Notes under the pieces: generated by a model
Databases searched by the model: none
What the model was told of the DNA's origin: nothing
What the model saw: only the letters and a program-made list of their open reading frames with translations
In this document: positions 50,569 to 59,432 of the stretch, one piece after another
How the letters are laid out: each line of letters starts with the position of its first letter
How positions within the stretch are numbered: the first letter of the stretch is position 1
Origin: Myxococcota bacterium
GTDB lineage: Bacteria > Myxococcota_A > UBA796 > UBA9615 > JAKLKC01
Direction: 5' to 3'
DNA length: 64,000 nucleotides
Assembly: GCA_023150875.1 (NCBI GenBank)
Contig: JAKLKC010000008.1
Coordinates: 97,777 to 161,776 of the forward strand
Position numbers and translations under genes: made by a program

Positions 50569-52962
50569 ATGCCCCTCGCCTGCACCCAGGGGGAGCCCTC
50601 CGCCCCCGTGAACTCGTCCCTCGCGGCAACCCGGCGCCGGCACCGCCAGGCCGCCGCCGCGCTGCTCGCCGGCACCGTGGTGCTCCTCGCGGGCACCGCC
50701 CGGGCCCACCGGCCCCACACCCTCAACACCGCCATGGCCACCGCCCCCGACTTCGCGACCTCCGGGCGCGCGTGGCTGACCCTGCTCCCCGACGACGGTC
50801 GCTCCGTCCTCATGCGCAGCGACGACTTCGGGCTGCACTGGGACGCCTTCGCCGGTCCGCAGAACGACGACGTCCTCTATGAGGTGGCCTACGTCGGTGA
50901 GACGCTGGCGGTCATCGCCGAGGACGGCACGATCTGGCTCAGCGGCGACGAGGGCGGGACCTGGCGCACCCTCGAGTCCGGAGTGACCGACACCGACCTG
51001 AACGGGATCGCGACGAACGCCACGGGGATCTTCCTCGCGTCCGGCTCGGGGCTGTGGTCCGTGGACCTCGACTCGTCCGCCGTCACCGCCGCCCTCGACG
51101 GGAGCTTCCGGTGGGTGGCGACGTCGCCGACGAACCCCGCCAGCGTCGTCGCCATCGGGTCCGAGTCCACCGTCTGGCTGTCTCAGGACTACGGCGTCAC
51201 CTTCACCCAGCAGGCCGCGTTCACGGCCGGGGTCCTGGTCTACTCCGGCGTCGTCGCCAGCGGGCGCCTGGTGGTGGGCACGGCCCGGGGGATCTCGTAC
51301 CTGTCGGGCTCGCGCTGGGCGAACTGCGGCGCGCTCCCCGTCGACGAGTCCGGCACCTACGCCCGCGCCGTCGCCCACCTGCGGGTGAGCCCGGAGGGCC
51401 TGGTGCTGGCCGGTACGGGGGTCGAGGCGCCCTTCGTCAGCTCCGACGGCTGCGCGACGTGGGAGGACTGGGACAGCCCCCTGGACGTCCACTACGGCGA
51501 CGTCCTCGCCGGGCTCGCCAGCCCGACCCAGGCGGTCTGCTTCCTGGCTCACGAGGGGGGGATCGGCCTCGTCGGCGGCTACCCTGGCTCCTTCTGGACC
51601 GACGACGAGGGGGCGAACTGGACCCGCTCCAAGCTCGCTTTCTCCGAGTACGGCCAGGGGATCGCCTTCTCGCCCGACTGGCCCGCCGATCCCCGGATCC
51701 TCTTCACCCAGTATGGCGGGGGGATCGCCTGGACCGACGACGGAGGGGAGTCCTGGGAGGGCTCGGGGACGGGCTTCGACGGCCTCCTGTACAGCCCGTA
51801 CGCCCGGACCGTCGCGCTGCCGCCGGACTGGGGGACGTCGGGGCGGGCCTACGCGACCCACGAGGGGGAGCTGTACCTGAGCGACGACCGCGGCGAGACC
51901 TGGACCGTCGCCGACTTCGGGAGCGATCCGGTCCTGAGGGTCCGTATGGCGGGGGACCGCCTCTGGACGACGGGGGTCACCTCGGTGGCCTACTCCGACG
52001 ACGGCGGGGCGAGCTTCGTCCAGGACCTGTCGATCTACGCCTCCCTGGGCGTGGCGCAGCCCTTGGACCTGCGCTCGGGGCAGATGGCCGACGGGACGCG
52101 GATCGTGGTGGTCACCACGACGGGGGGTGTGGTGCTGACCAGCGGCGGGTTCGGGAGCTGGCGGACCGCCTGGCGCGGAACCTGGGCCCCGACCTTCGCC
52201 GAGCTCTGGCCTCCCTCCCGGCCCACGAGGATCGTCGTCGCGAGCGGGGACGGGGGCGTGTCCGTGTCGGACAACGGGGGCACCTCCTTCCGGGTCGCCA
52301 CCACGCCGCCGTCGGGGAGGATCGTCGCCACCGCCGCCGCGGACGACGGCACCCTCTTCGCCGCGACCGCCGACGGCCGGATCTGGCGCTCCACCGACGG
52401 GGGCCTGGTGTGGAAGGCCGGCCTGGAGCGGATCGCCGAGCCGGTGGTGGAGATGGCGGCCTCGCCGGACCACGGCGCCACGGGAGTGCTGCTGATCGGC
52501 ACCTACGCCGGCTACTACGTGTCGGCGGACGGCGGGGAGTCCGTGGAGCGGGTGAGGCGCTTCCAGCGCTACGAGACCCGGACCTTCCACACGAAGTGCA
52601 TCAAGTCGGGGGTCCCGCTGGACGGGACGTGGGAGGAAGCCGACGAGTGCCGGCTCTACACCGACTCCACCCACGGCTTCGAGGGGGGCGACGCCATGGC
52701 CTCGGGCGACTCCCTCCTCTTCGCCTTCTCCGGGGACGAGTTCCGCATCCTCGGTCCCGCGGCGGGGGATGGCTCCTTCCAGGTGGAGGTGGACGGGAAG
52801 TCCTTCGGTACCGTCTCGGCCCAGGGTGGGCCGCTGGCGGTCTCGGGCATGTCCGACGGATGGCACGAGGTCGTGCTGACCGCCACCCCGGCGGCCCGCC
52901 GGCGCACGATGCGGGTCGACGCCGTCGAGGCGCTGGGCGGGGGCGAGGTCATCGGCTTCTAG
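50569..52962 (+). CDS. Secreted BNR/Asp-box beta-propeller protein
   Basis: 797 residues. A signal ends near LLAGTARAHRP, after a ~25-residue N-terminal extension. At least eight Asp-box-like motifs (SxDxGxxW/F) follow: SGDEGGTW, SQDYGVTF, TDDEGANW, TDDGGESW, SDDRGETW, SDDGGASF, SDNGGTSF and STDGGLVW, indicating one or two sialidase- or YCF48-like propellers. A ~160-residue C-terminal domain with two Cys follows. Sialidase catalytic residues were not identified, so binding rather than hydrolysis is likely. Start has GGGAGG at 8 nt. Confidence 0.85.
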   Translation: MPLACTQGEPSAPVNSSLAATRRRHRQAAAALLAGTVVLLAGTARAHRPHTLNTAMATAPDFATSGRAWLTLLPDDGRSVLMRSDDFGLHWDAFAGPQNDDVLYEVAYVGETLAVIAEDGTIWLSGDEGGTWRTLESGVTDTDLNGIATNATGIFLASGSGLWSVDLDSSAVTAALDGSFRWVATSPTNPASVVAIGSESTVWLSQDYGVTFTQQAAFTAGVLVYSGVVASGRLVVGTARGISYLSGSRWANCGALPVDESGTYARAVAHLRVSPEGLVLAGTGVEAPFVSSDGCATWEDWDSPLDVHYGDVLAGLASPTQAVCFLAHEGGIGLVGGYPGSFWTDDEGANWTRSKLAFSEYGQGIAFSPDWPADPRILFTQYGGGIAWTDDGGESWEGSGTGFDGLLYSPYARTVALPPDWGTSGRAYATHEGELYLSDDRGETWTVADFGSDPVLRVRMAGDRLWTTGVTSVAYSDDGGASFVQDLSIYASLGVAQPLDLRSGQMADGTRIVVVTTTGGVVLTSGGFGSWRTAWRGTWAPTFAELWPPSRPTRIVVASGDGGVSVSDNGGTSFRVATTPPSGRIVATAAADDGTLFAATADGRIWRSTDGGLVWKAGLERIAEPVVEMAASPDHGATGVLLIGTYAGYYVSADGGESVERVRRFQRYETRTFHTKCIKSGVPLDGTWEEADECRLYTDSTHGFEGGDAMASGDSLLFAFSGDEFRILGPAAGDGSFQVEVDGKSFGTVSAQGGPLAVSGMSDGWHEVVLTATPAARRRTMRVDAVEALGGGEVIGF

Positions 52963-53098
52963 GCGGAGCGACCGGGGATCGGTGGGCTCGGCCGGTGCCC
53001 GGCGGGAAGGAGGGGCCCGGTACCCGGTCGCGCTCCCCCGCGCTATCCTCCCGCCGTCGGCCCCGGCGGGGAGCGAGGTCCGGCGAGGCGGTGGGGGC

Positions 53099-53800
53099 GT
53101 GGGCAGGAGAGGTCGCGGGGCGCTGGCGCTGGGGTTGTTGGCTGCGGTGGGGACGGCGGCGCTCCTGCCCGTCGACGCCTGGTTCGGAGCCTTCGCGGGT
53201 TGGGTGCGGGATGCCGGCCCCGCCGGCGCCGCCCTGTACGCCCTGGTCTACGTCGTCGCCGCCTTGCTGTTCCTGCCGGGCTCGGTGTTCACCATGGTCG
53301 CGGGCTCGGTCTACGGCCCCGCGTGGGGGCTGGCGCTGGTGTCGCCGGTCAGCGTGATCGCCGCGACGCTGTCCTTCCTGCTGGGCCGCACCGTCGCCCG
53401 ACATGCCGTGGAGGCTCGCCTTCGGGGCAACCCCCGCTTCGAGGCCATCGACCGGGCGGTGGGCCGGGACGGCCTGAGGGTGGTGCTGCTCCTGCGCCTC
53501 TCCCCCGTCCTTCCCTACAGCCTGCTGAACTACGGGCTGGGGATCACCCGGGTCCGCCTGCGGGACTACGTGGTCGCCTCGTCGGTCGGCATGGTCCCGG
53601 GCACCTTCCTTTTCGTGTACCTCGGCTCGGTGGTGCGGGACACCGCCAGCCTGGTGGGGGGCGAGCGCCCGAGCGCGGGGGTCCTGGGCCAGGTCCTCGT
53701 CCTCGCGGGGCTCGTCGCCACCGCCGCCGCCGTCGCCCTCGTCGCCCGCGCCACCCGCGCCGCGCTGGCCCAGGCCCTGGAGTCGCCACCGGAGGGGTGA
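53099..53800 (+). CDS. TVP38/TMEM64-family (DedA-like) membrane protein
   Basis: 233 residues with about six hydrophobic segments. The family hallmarks are LFLPGSVFTMVAGSVYGPAW and LLLRLSPVLPYSLLNYGLGI. Such proteins act in membrane lipid scrambling or undecaprenyl-phosphate recycling in some bacteria; the role here is unassigned. Start is uncertain: the GTG at 53099 begins just before the first hydrophobic stretch, while the frame stays open upstream in a Gly/Arg-rich run unlike a protein N-terminus. Confidence 0.82.
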   Translation: MGRRGRGALALGLLAAVGTAALLPVDAWFGAFAGWVRDAGPAGAALYALVYVVAALLFLPGSVFTMVAGSVYGPAWGLALVSPVSVIAATLSFLLGRTVARHAVEARLRGNPRFEAIDRAVGRDGLRVVLLLRLSPVLPYSLLNYGLGITRVRLRDYVVASSVGMVPGTFLFVYLGSVVRDTASLVGGERPSAGVLGQVLVLAGLVATAAAVALVARATRAALAQALESPPEG

Positions 53801-53944
53801 CCTCCCCGCCGCGGGGCTACTCGTGCATCGACGTACTGGGCGGGGGCGGATCCCCCGTCGGTGAGGTGTGCTTCGCCGAGTGCTGGATGCTGTGAACGGG
53901 GCCGTTCCCGCGCGGCCTCGCCCCGTCTCGGGCATCCTCTCCCC

Positions 53945-54808
53945 GTGACCTCGCCCCCATCCCCCTCCCCCGCGTCCCGCCCGGCCCTCCCCGTCGTCCT
54001 CGACTGGCTGGAGCGCGCGCTGGACCGGACGGCCGAGCGCCCCCTGGTCGTCGGTGTCTCCGGGCCCCAGGGCTGCGGAAAGTCCACCCTCTGCGCCGAG
54101 CTGGTGCGCCGGCTCTCCCTGCGGGGTCGCCGGGCGGTGGCCGTCTCCATCGACGACTTCTACTGGCCCCACGCCGCGCAGCGCGCTCTCGCCGCGGCCC
54201 ACCCGGGCAACCCCTACCTGGAGCACCGCGGCTACCCGGGCACCCACGACGTCCCCCTGGGCGTGGCGACCCTGGCGGCCCTCCGGGACGCAGGGGCCGA
54301 GGCGGTGGCGGTCCCGGCCTACGACAAGGGCGCCCACGGAGGTCGCGGGGATCGGGCGCCCCGGGAGGCGTGGCCGGTGGTCACGGGCCCCTTCGACGCC
54401 GTGCTCCTGGAGGGGTGGATGCTGGGCTTCCGCCCCGTCCCCGAGGCGTCGTTGCCCGATCCCCGGCTCGTCCCCGCCAACGCGGCCCTGGCCGACTACG
54501 CCGCCTGGCACCGTTCCCTGGACGCCCTGGTGCACCTGGTGGCGGAGCGGCTCGCCGACGTGGTGGAGTGGAGGGTGGACGCGGAGCGGGCGCGGCGCGA
54601 GGCGGCCGCCTCCGGCCTCTCCGACGCCGAGGCCCGGGACTACGTCCTGCGCTTCCTGCCCGCCTATCGGACCTGGGGCCCCGGCCTCCTCGCCGATCCC
54701 GGGATCCCGGGCCCCGTGCTCCGCGCCACCGTCCGCCGGGACCGATCCATCGGAGACGTCGCGCTGCGTCCCGCCCTCGGTCCGCCCTCCCCTTTCCCCG
54801 GGGAGTGA
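53945..54808 (+). CDS. D-glycerate 3-kinase-like P-loop kinase
   Basis: 287 residues. P-loop is VVGVSGPQGCGKST; then SIDDFYW, HPGNPYLEHRGYPGTHD, PAYDKGAHGGRGDRAP and LLEGWMLGFRP, a motif series matching the plant/yeast-type glycerate 3-kinase and related sugar/acid kinases. Would phosphorylate D-glycerate to 3-phosphoglycerate in photorespiration-like or glyoxylate salvage. GTG at 53945 is used; upstream in-frame codons are low complexity. It overlaps the next gene by 4 nt (GTGA). Confidence 0.85.
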   Translation: MTSPPSPSPASRPALPVVLDWLERALDRTAERPLVVGVSGPQGCGKSTLCAELVRRLSLRGRRAVAVSIDDFYWPHAAQRALAAAHPGNPYLEHRGYPGTHDVPLGVATLAALRDAGAEAVAVPAYDKGAHGGRGDRAPREAWPVVTGPFDAVLLEGWMLGFRPVPEASLPDPRLVPANAALADYAAWHRSLDALVHLVAERLADVVEWRVDAERARREAAASGLSDAEARDYVLRFLPAYRTWGPGLLADPGIPGPVLRATVRRDRSIGDVALRPALGPPSPFPGE

Positions 54809-55140
54809 GCCGATCCCGGGATCTCCCCGATCGCCTGGTCCCGGCGCGCTCGTTCACCCTCCTGCGCCGGTCCCTGCTCTCCTGGCGGCGCACGGGGGTG
54901 GAGATAGCCGCGGTCGCCGAGAGGGCGAACGGCACCGGCGAGGTCGTGCTGGGCCTGACCGCCTCCGACGGCATGGCGGCGGCCGGGGACGCGGCGGCCG
55001 CGATGGTCGGGGCCTTCGCCGGGCCCGCGGGGCCGGGGCCGGGGCTTCACCTGCCCGACGAAGTGATGCGCCCGGAGGAGACCATCGCCGCCATGGGGGG
55101 GCTGGGGTGCGGAGGGATCTCCCTCAGCGCGCGCGGATGA
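54805..55140 (+). CDS. Small protein, resembles C-terminal part of saccharopine-dehydrogenase-like proteins
   Basis: 111 residues beginning with GTG that overlaps the kinase stop. The segment SDGMAAAGDAAAAMVGAFAG followed by GPGLHLPDEVMRPEETIAAM has the look of the C-terminal end of saccharopine-dehydrogenase-type proteins (an (I/V)A..G.GV..PE...P..F pattern); the Rossmann N-terminal domain is absent. It may be a truncated remnant or an independent small protein. The assignment rests on a loose pattern. Its last 17 nt overlap the convergent MscS gene. Confidence 0.4.
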   Translation: MSRSRDLPDRLVPARSFTLLRRSLLSWRRTGVEIAAVAERANGTGEVVLGLTASDGMAAAGDAAAAMVGAFAGPAGPGPGLHLPDEVMRPEETIAAMGGLGCGGISLSARG

Positions 55141-56245
55141 CCTCGCCCCCGGGCCCGCCCTCCACCTCCACCGGCTCGGGGATCGTCACCGCCTCGTGGA
55201 CCGGGGCGGGGGCCTGGGCGATCCGGATGGCGCTCTCCTGGAGCAGCGGCACCCCCTCGCGGGAGAAGCGCCGCCACAGCGCCTTGAGCACGTCGCTCTC
55301 GATGGTGTCGTGGAAGCGGAAGTCCTCGATCCAGAACTTCACGACGTAGCGCTGGCAGGCGGGTTCGAAGCGCACGAGCCAGACCAGGGGGCAGGGCTCC
55401 GGGAGCACCATGGGCACCGAGCGCAGCTCCTCCAGGGCCCACGCCTCGACCTGCTCCGGGGCGACCCGGTAGGGCACCGGCAGGTCCAGGTTGCGGGCGG
55501 TGATCCGGCTCGGCGCCGAGAAGTTCTGGACCTCGGCGGACTGGAGGGTGTTGTTGGGCAGGACGACGAAGTCGTCCGAGAAGGTGCGGAGCCGCGTCGA
55601 GCGCCAGCCGATGTGGACGACCTGCCCCTCCCGGTCGCCGACCAGCAGCCAGTCCCCCTCGACGAAGGGGCGGTCGAAGTGGAGGAGCAGGCCGGCGAAG
55701 AGGTTGGACAGGGGCTGCTGGAGGGCGAGGCCCAGCACGAGGGAGACGACCGACGTGGTGGCGAGCAGGGGGGTGACGTCCACCCCGAAGACGTGTCCGA
55801 GCACCGCAAGCGCCGCCCCCGCGTAGACGATCCCCACGGCGATCTGCCGGAGGAGCGGGGGCACCCGGACCTTCATGCGCTCCCCGAGCATCAGGTCGAC
55901 GAACAGGGTCTCGGCGCTCTCCACCACGATGAAGGTGGCGAGGAGCCACTCCAGGACGATCAGCGCCGCCGTCGCCCGGACGTGACCCGCGAGGGAGGTC
56001 GCCAGGTGCACGGCCAGGAGGACCAGCAGGGCCCGGGCGGGGATCCGGATCCCGGCGATCAGGTGGTCGTCGTACCGGGTCGCGGTGCGGCGGGCGAGGC
56101 GCCCGAGGGCGCCGAAGAGCAGGCGCAGCGCCACCTCCCCCACGGCGGCGAGGGCCAGGCCGGCGAGGACGGCCACCCACCACGCGCGGGGCTCGGTCCC
56201 GGGCGATCCCTCGGCGAGGCGGGTGGTCAGGCTGTGCCAGTCCAT
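55124..56245 (-). CDS. MscS-type mechanosensitive channel
   Basis: 373 residues. Four to five N-terminal hydrophobic segments, then the pore-lining helix and vestibule: VTPLLATTSVVSLVLGLALQ, LSNLFAGLLLHFDRPFVEGD, and VVLPNNTLQSAEVQNFS, the beta-domain signature of MscS. It opens under membrane tension to release solutes in hypo-osmotic shock. GGAGG lies upstream of the ATG at 56243-56245. The 3' end overlaps the convergent small gene. Confidence 0.93.
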   Translation of the reverse strand: MDWHSLTTRLAEGSPGTEPRAWWVAVLAGLALAAVGEVALRLLFGALGRLARRTATRYDDHLIAGIRIPARALLVLLAVHLATSLAGHVRATAALIVLEWLLATFIVVESAETLFVDLMLGERMKVRVPPLLRQIAVGIVYAGAALAVLGHVFGVDVTPLLATTSVVSLVLGLALQQPLSNLFAGLLLHFDRPFVEGDWLLVGDREGQVVHIGWRSTRLRTFSDDFVVLPNNTLQSAEVQNFSAPSRITARNLDLPVPYRVAPEQVEAWALEELRSVPMVLPEPCPLVWLVRFEPACQRYVVKFWIEDFRFHDTIESDVLKALWRRFSREGVPLLQESAIRIAQAPAPVHEAVTIPEPVEVEGGPGGEVIRAR

Positions 56246-56462
56246 CGAGGGGGGTCCTCCCGGAGGCGGCAGCGGCCGCACCCCCCACGGGGAGGTGGGG
56301 GGCGGCCACGGGGCGGGGATTATGCCAGGGGGAGCACCTTCCGGCACCAGCCCGCGGCGCGGGCGAGGCCGACTGCCGGCGGCGCGGAACCTCCACGGGG
56401 TCCTCCGGTAAACGTTTCCGGGCCCCCGCGGATGCCGGACGGCGTCGGCGCACCCTCTCTCC

Positions 56463-57236
56463 TCAGCCCCGGAATCCGTCCTTCGCCCGCCTCAACGCCC
56501 CCAGCACCTCCGCGTCCGGCGCGTCCGGCCCGAGCCCCACGAAGGCGCGGACCTCGGGGGAGGAGGTCCGCAGGAAGGGGTTGGTGCGGCGCTCCACGCC
56601 GAGGGTGGCCCCCACGGTGGCCTGCCCCCGGGCGGCGAGGGCCGCGCACTCCGCCAACCGGATCTCCACGGCGGGGTTCCCGGGCTCCACGGTCCGGGCG
56701 AAGCGGAGGTTCGCCACCGTGTACTCGTGGCCGCAGTAGACCCGGGTGGAGCCCGGGAGCGCGCCCAGGACCCCGCTCAGGGAGCGGTGCATCGCCTCGG
56801 GGGTGCCCTCGAAGAGGCGCCCGCAGCCCCCGTGGAACAGGGTGTCGCCGGTGAAGACCACCCCACCCACCCAGTAGGCCACCGCCCCCAGGGTGTGGCC
56901 GGGGACGTGGAGGGCCCGGACCTCCTCCGTCCCCAGCGGGAAGGCCCCCCCGTGGTCGAGGGCCTCCGTCTGGCCCGGGATCCTCCCCCAGTCCGAGGCG
57001 TGGCCGTAAATCCGGAGCCCCGGCACGGCCGCCGCCAGCTCCTCGTTGCCTCCCACGTGGTCGAAGTGGTGGTGGGTGCACCAGATCGCCCCGAGGCCGA
57101 CCCCCTCCCGGCGCGCGGCGGCCAGGACGGGGCCGGCCTCCGAGGGGTCCACCACGGCGGCGGCGCCGGTGGCCTCGTCCACCACCAGGTAGGCGTAGTT
57201 GTCGGACAGGCACGGGACCGTCACCACCCGGGGCAT
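56463..57236 (-). CDS. gloB: Hydroxyacylglutathione hydrolase (glyoxalase II)
   Basis: 257 residues, metallo-beta-lactamase fold. The metal-binding motif is CTHHHFDHVGG (THxHxDH), with HVPGHTLGAVAY, VFTGDTLFHGGCGRLFEG and YCGHEYTVANLRFA, the glyoxalase II hallmarks, and the C-terminal helical part ending in RTNPFLRTSSPEVR. Hydrolyses S-D-lactoylglutathione to D-lactate and glutathione. AGGAG lies 7 nt before the ATG. Confidence 0.95.
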   Translation of the reverse strand: MPRVVTVPCLSDNYAYLVVDEATGAAAVVDPSEAGPVLAAARREGVGLGAIWCTHHHFDHVGGNEELAAAVPGLRIYGHASDWGRIPGQTEALDHGGAFPLGTEEVRALHVPGHTLGAVAYWVGGVVFTGDTLFHGGCGRLFEGTPEAMHRSLSGVLGALPGSTRVYCGHEYTVANLRFARTVEPGNPAVEIRLAECAALAARGQATVGATLGVERRTNPFLRTSSPEVRAFVGLGPDAPDAEVLGALRRAKDGFRG

Positions 57237-57293
57237 GGGCGAACTCCTCCCCCTCCTCCCGAGGGGCGACCGTCGCCCAGCATAGCCCCCGCC

Positions 57294-57323
57294 TGGACCC
57301 CCGGCCCCTCCCCGCGCTAGAAG
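57294..57323 (+). promoter_or_regulatory. Promoter of the phosphopantetheinyl transferase gene (leaderless type)
   Basis: TGGACC (57294-57299), 18-bp spacer, TAGAAG (57318-57323). ATG at 57330 begins 6 nt after the -10 box, so the transcript would begin at the start codon. Confidence 0.4.
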
Positions 57324-57329
57324 TCCCCC

Positions 57330-58028
57330 ATGCTCCCGCCGCCCCCCGGCGCCCCTCCCGTCCCCTTCGCCTCCGCCTGGACCCGCCGCGCGGGGGCCGT
57401 GGCCCTCGCCGCGGTGTGGCTGCCGGGCGCGGCCCTCCCCGTCCCCGAGGACGTCCTGGCCTCCCTCCACCCCGAGGAGGCCGCCTTCGCCCGGGATCTG
57501 CGGGGGTTCCGCCAGCCCGAGTGGGTGGGCGGGCGCCTGGCCCTGCGGGGGGCGCTGGCGGCGCTGGGGGCCCCTCCGCCCCCTCCCCTCCTCCCCCTGC
57601 CCGGCGGCGGTCCGAGCCTCCCGAGCGGGGTGGCGGGCTCCATCACCCACAAGCGCCGCATCGCCGTCGGCGCCGCCCGCCTCGGTCCCGGGACTCTGGG
57701 GATCGACCTCGAGGACCTGGATCGACCCCGCCCCGGCGTCGAGGGGCGCGCCCTGACCCCAGGGGAGCGCGCCGCCCTGCCCCCGGACCCCGAGGCACGC
57801 TGGCGGAGCGTGCTCCGGACCTTCGCGGTGAAGGAGGCCGTGTACAAGGCCCTGCACCCCCTCGTGGACCGCTACATCGGCTTCGACGAGGTGGAGGTCT
57901 CGTGGAGCGCCGGTGCCGAGGTGCGGATGCTCTCGCCGGACCTCCGCCCCTACCCCGTCACCGCCCGGGCGCTGGACGGAGGAGGCTTCCTGGCGCTGGT
58001 GGAGTGGGGAGGCCCCGCGGGCCCGTGA
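57330..58028 (+). CDS. 4'-phosphopantetheinyl transferase (EntD/Sfp type)
   Basis: 232 residues. The core motifs are GVAGSITHKRRIAVGAA, LGIDLEDLDRPRPG (Mg2+/CoA site) and FAVKEAVYKALHPLVDRYIG, matching EntD-like transferases. Attaches the phosphopantetheine arm from CoA to carrier proteins of polyketide or nonribosomal peptide synthases. No such synthase gene is in the window, so it probably serves carrier proteins elsewhere. Confidence 0.9.
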   Translation: MLPPPPGAPPVPFASAWTRRAGAVALAAVWLPGAALPVPEDVLASLHPEEAAFARDLRGFRQPEWVGGRLALRGALAALGAPPPPPLLPLPGGGPSLPSGVAGSITHKRRIAVGAARLGPGTLGIDLEDLDRPRPGVEGRALTPGERAALPPDPEARWRSVLRTFAVKEAVYKALHPLVDRYIGFDEVEVSWSAGAEVRMLSPDLRPYPVTARALDGGGFLALVEWGGPAGP

Positions 58029-58048
58029 GTACGACCGCGGACCCGACC

Positions 58049-58324
58049 CTACGCCCGGACGACCCGGCGCATGGGCACCAGCAGCGTCGCCGCCGCCGAC
58101 AGGACGGGCACGAGGACGCTGGGGGCCCCCATGGGACCGGCGAAGACGGCGATCCCGAGCCCCACCGCGAGGGCGGCCACCAGGGCGAGGGCGCAGAGCT
58201 GGACCTTCTCGCCGGTCTCGGCCTCGGACCACACGCCCCGGGGCAGGTCGAAGGCCAGCGCCAGGGAGCGGGTCAGCGAGACCGCCACCACCACCTCGAC
58301 GAGGACGAAGAGCAGGTAGGTCAT
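58049..58324 (-). CDS. Small membrane protein
   Basis: 91 residues with three hydrophobic stretches (LLFVLVEVVVAVSLTRSLAL, LCALALVAALAVGLGIAVFA, VLVPVLSAAATLLVP). No family recognised. Lies between the convergent transferase gene and the glycosyltransferase gene; it could be transcribed with the latter, 55 nt away. Confidence 0.5.
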   Translation of the reverse strand: MTYLLFVLVEVVVAVSLTRSLALAFDLPRGVWSEAETGEKVQLCALALVAALAVGLGIAVFAGPMGAPSVLVPVLSAAATLLVPMRRVVRA

Positions 58325-58379
58325 GGGAGGGCGCCTCCCGGGGCACCCCCCGCATCCTGCTCCTCCCGCGGCGGGGGGA

Positions 58380-59432
58380 TCAAGCGCTTTCGGAGCGGAT
58401 CGGGGCGGTCCCGGCCCGGGCGAGGTCCCCCGCGGCGCCGGGCGCGGAGGCCTGGGCCGGCCGCTCGCGGGGGGTCTCGACGGGCGGGGCGCCCGCCCCC
58501 GCCTCGAGCCGCTTCACCCGCACCAGCACGTCCTCCAGCAGCTTCCGGTTCGCCCCGATCAGGTCCGCCAGCAGGCCCATCACCCCAAGGACGGTGCCCA
58601 TCACCAGCAGGGCGGCGGCCAGCACCAGGGACTGGACCTTCCCTCCCCCTTGCCCCTGCCAGTAGAACCACAGGAAGCGCAAGCCCAAGCCGAAGCCGGC
58701 GGCGAAGGTGGCGCCCCCCAGCATCAGGAAGACCTGGAGGGGGCGGTACATCATGAAGATCCGCAGGATCGTCACCCCCGACCGGCGGATGTACTGGGAC
58801 ACCGAGCGGAAGAGCCGGGACTCCCGGAGCTTGCCGTTGGTGCGGATGGGCACGTCGGCCACGGCGAACCGCTGGTGGCCCGCCTGGATGATGGTCTCCA
58901 GGGTGTAGGTGAACTCGCTGACCAGGTTGAGGCGCAGCGCCGCCTCCCGCGAGAAGGCGCGGAAGCCGCTGGTGGTGTCGGTCACGCCGGTGCGCGAGAA
59001 GAACCGCACCACCCGGCTTCCCAACTTCTGAAGGCGCCTCTTCAGGGGCGAGAAGTGGGCGACGGAGTCGACGCGGCGGTCCCCGACGACCATGTCCGCC
59101 CGGCCCTCCAGGATCGGAGCCACCAGCCGCGGGATGTCCTCGCCCCGGTACTGGTTATCGCCGTCGGTGTTCACGATGACGTCGGCGCCGTGGCGCAGCG
59201 ACGCGTCCAGCCCCGCCTTGAACGCGGCGGCCAGCCCGCGGTTCCGGGGGAACCGGACGAAGTGGGCCACCCCGAGGGAACGGGCGACCTCGACGGTGCG
59301 GTCCGTCGATCCGTCGTCGATCACCAGCACCTCGATCTCGTCGATCCCGGGGATGGAACTCGGGAGGTCCGCCAGGGTGCGGGGGAGGGTGTGCTCCTCG
59401 TTCAGGCAGGGGATCTGGATGATCAGCTTCAA
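58380..59432 (-). CDS. GT2-family glycosyltransferase with membrane anchor (DPM1-like)
   Basis: 350 residues. The GT-A domain starts with IIQIPCLNEEHTLPRTL, DDGSTDRTVEVAR and INTDGDNQY-like VNTDGDNQYRGED, as in dolichyl/polyprenyl-phosphate mannose synthases, and two C-terminal hydrophobic segments (VFLMLGGATFAAGFGLGLRF, LVLAAALLVMGTVLGVMGLL). Transfers a sugar to polyprenyl phosphate at the inner membrane. No ATG or GTG lies before the fold, so TTG at 59430-59432 is taken as start, without a good ribosome-binding site. Confidence 0.85.
   Translation of the reverse strand: MKLIIQIPCLNEEHTLPRTLADLPSSIPGIDEIEVLVIDDGSTDRTVEVARSLGVAHFVRFPRNRGLAAAFKAGLDASLRHGADVIVNTDGDNQYRGEDIPRLVAPILEGRADMVVGDRRVDSVAHFSPLKRRLQKLGSRVVRFFSRTGVTDTTSGFRAFSREAALRLNLVSEFTYTLETIIQAGHQRFAVADVPIRTNGKLRESRLFRSVSQYIRRSGVTILRIFMMYRPLQVFLMLGGATFAAGFGLGLRFLWFYWQGQGGGKVQSLVLAAALLVMGTVLGVMGLLADLIGANRKLLEDVLVRVKRLEAGAGAPPVETPRERPAQASAPGAAGDLARAGTAPIRSESA

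Noticed and set aside
51054..53357. Plus-strand open frame of 767 codons inside the BNR protein gene
   Set aside because: The overlapping frame has eight Asp boxes and a signal peptide; this one is low-complexity Arg/Gly and has no motif.
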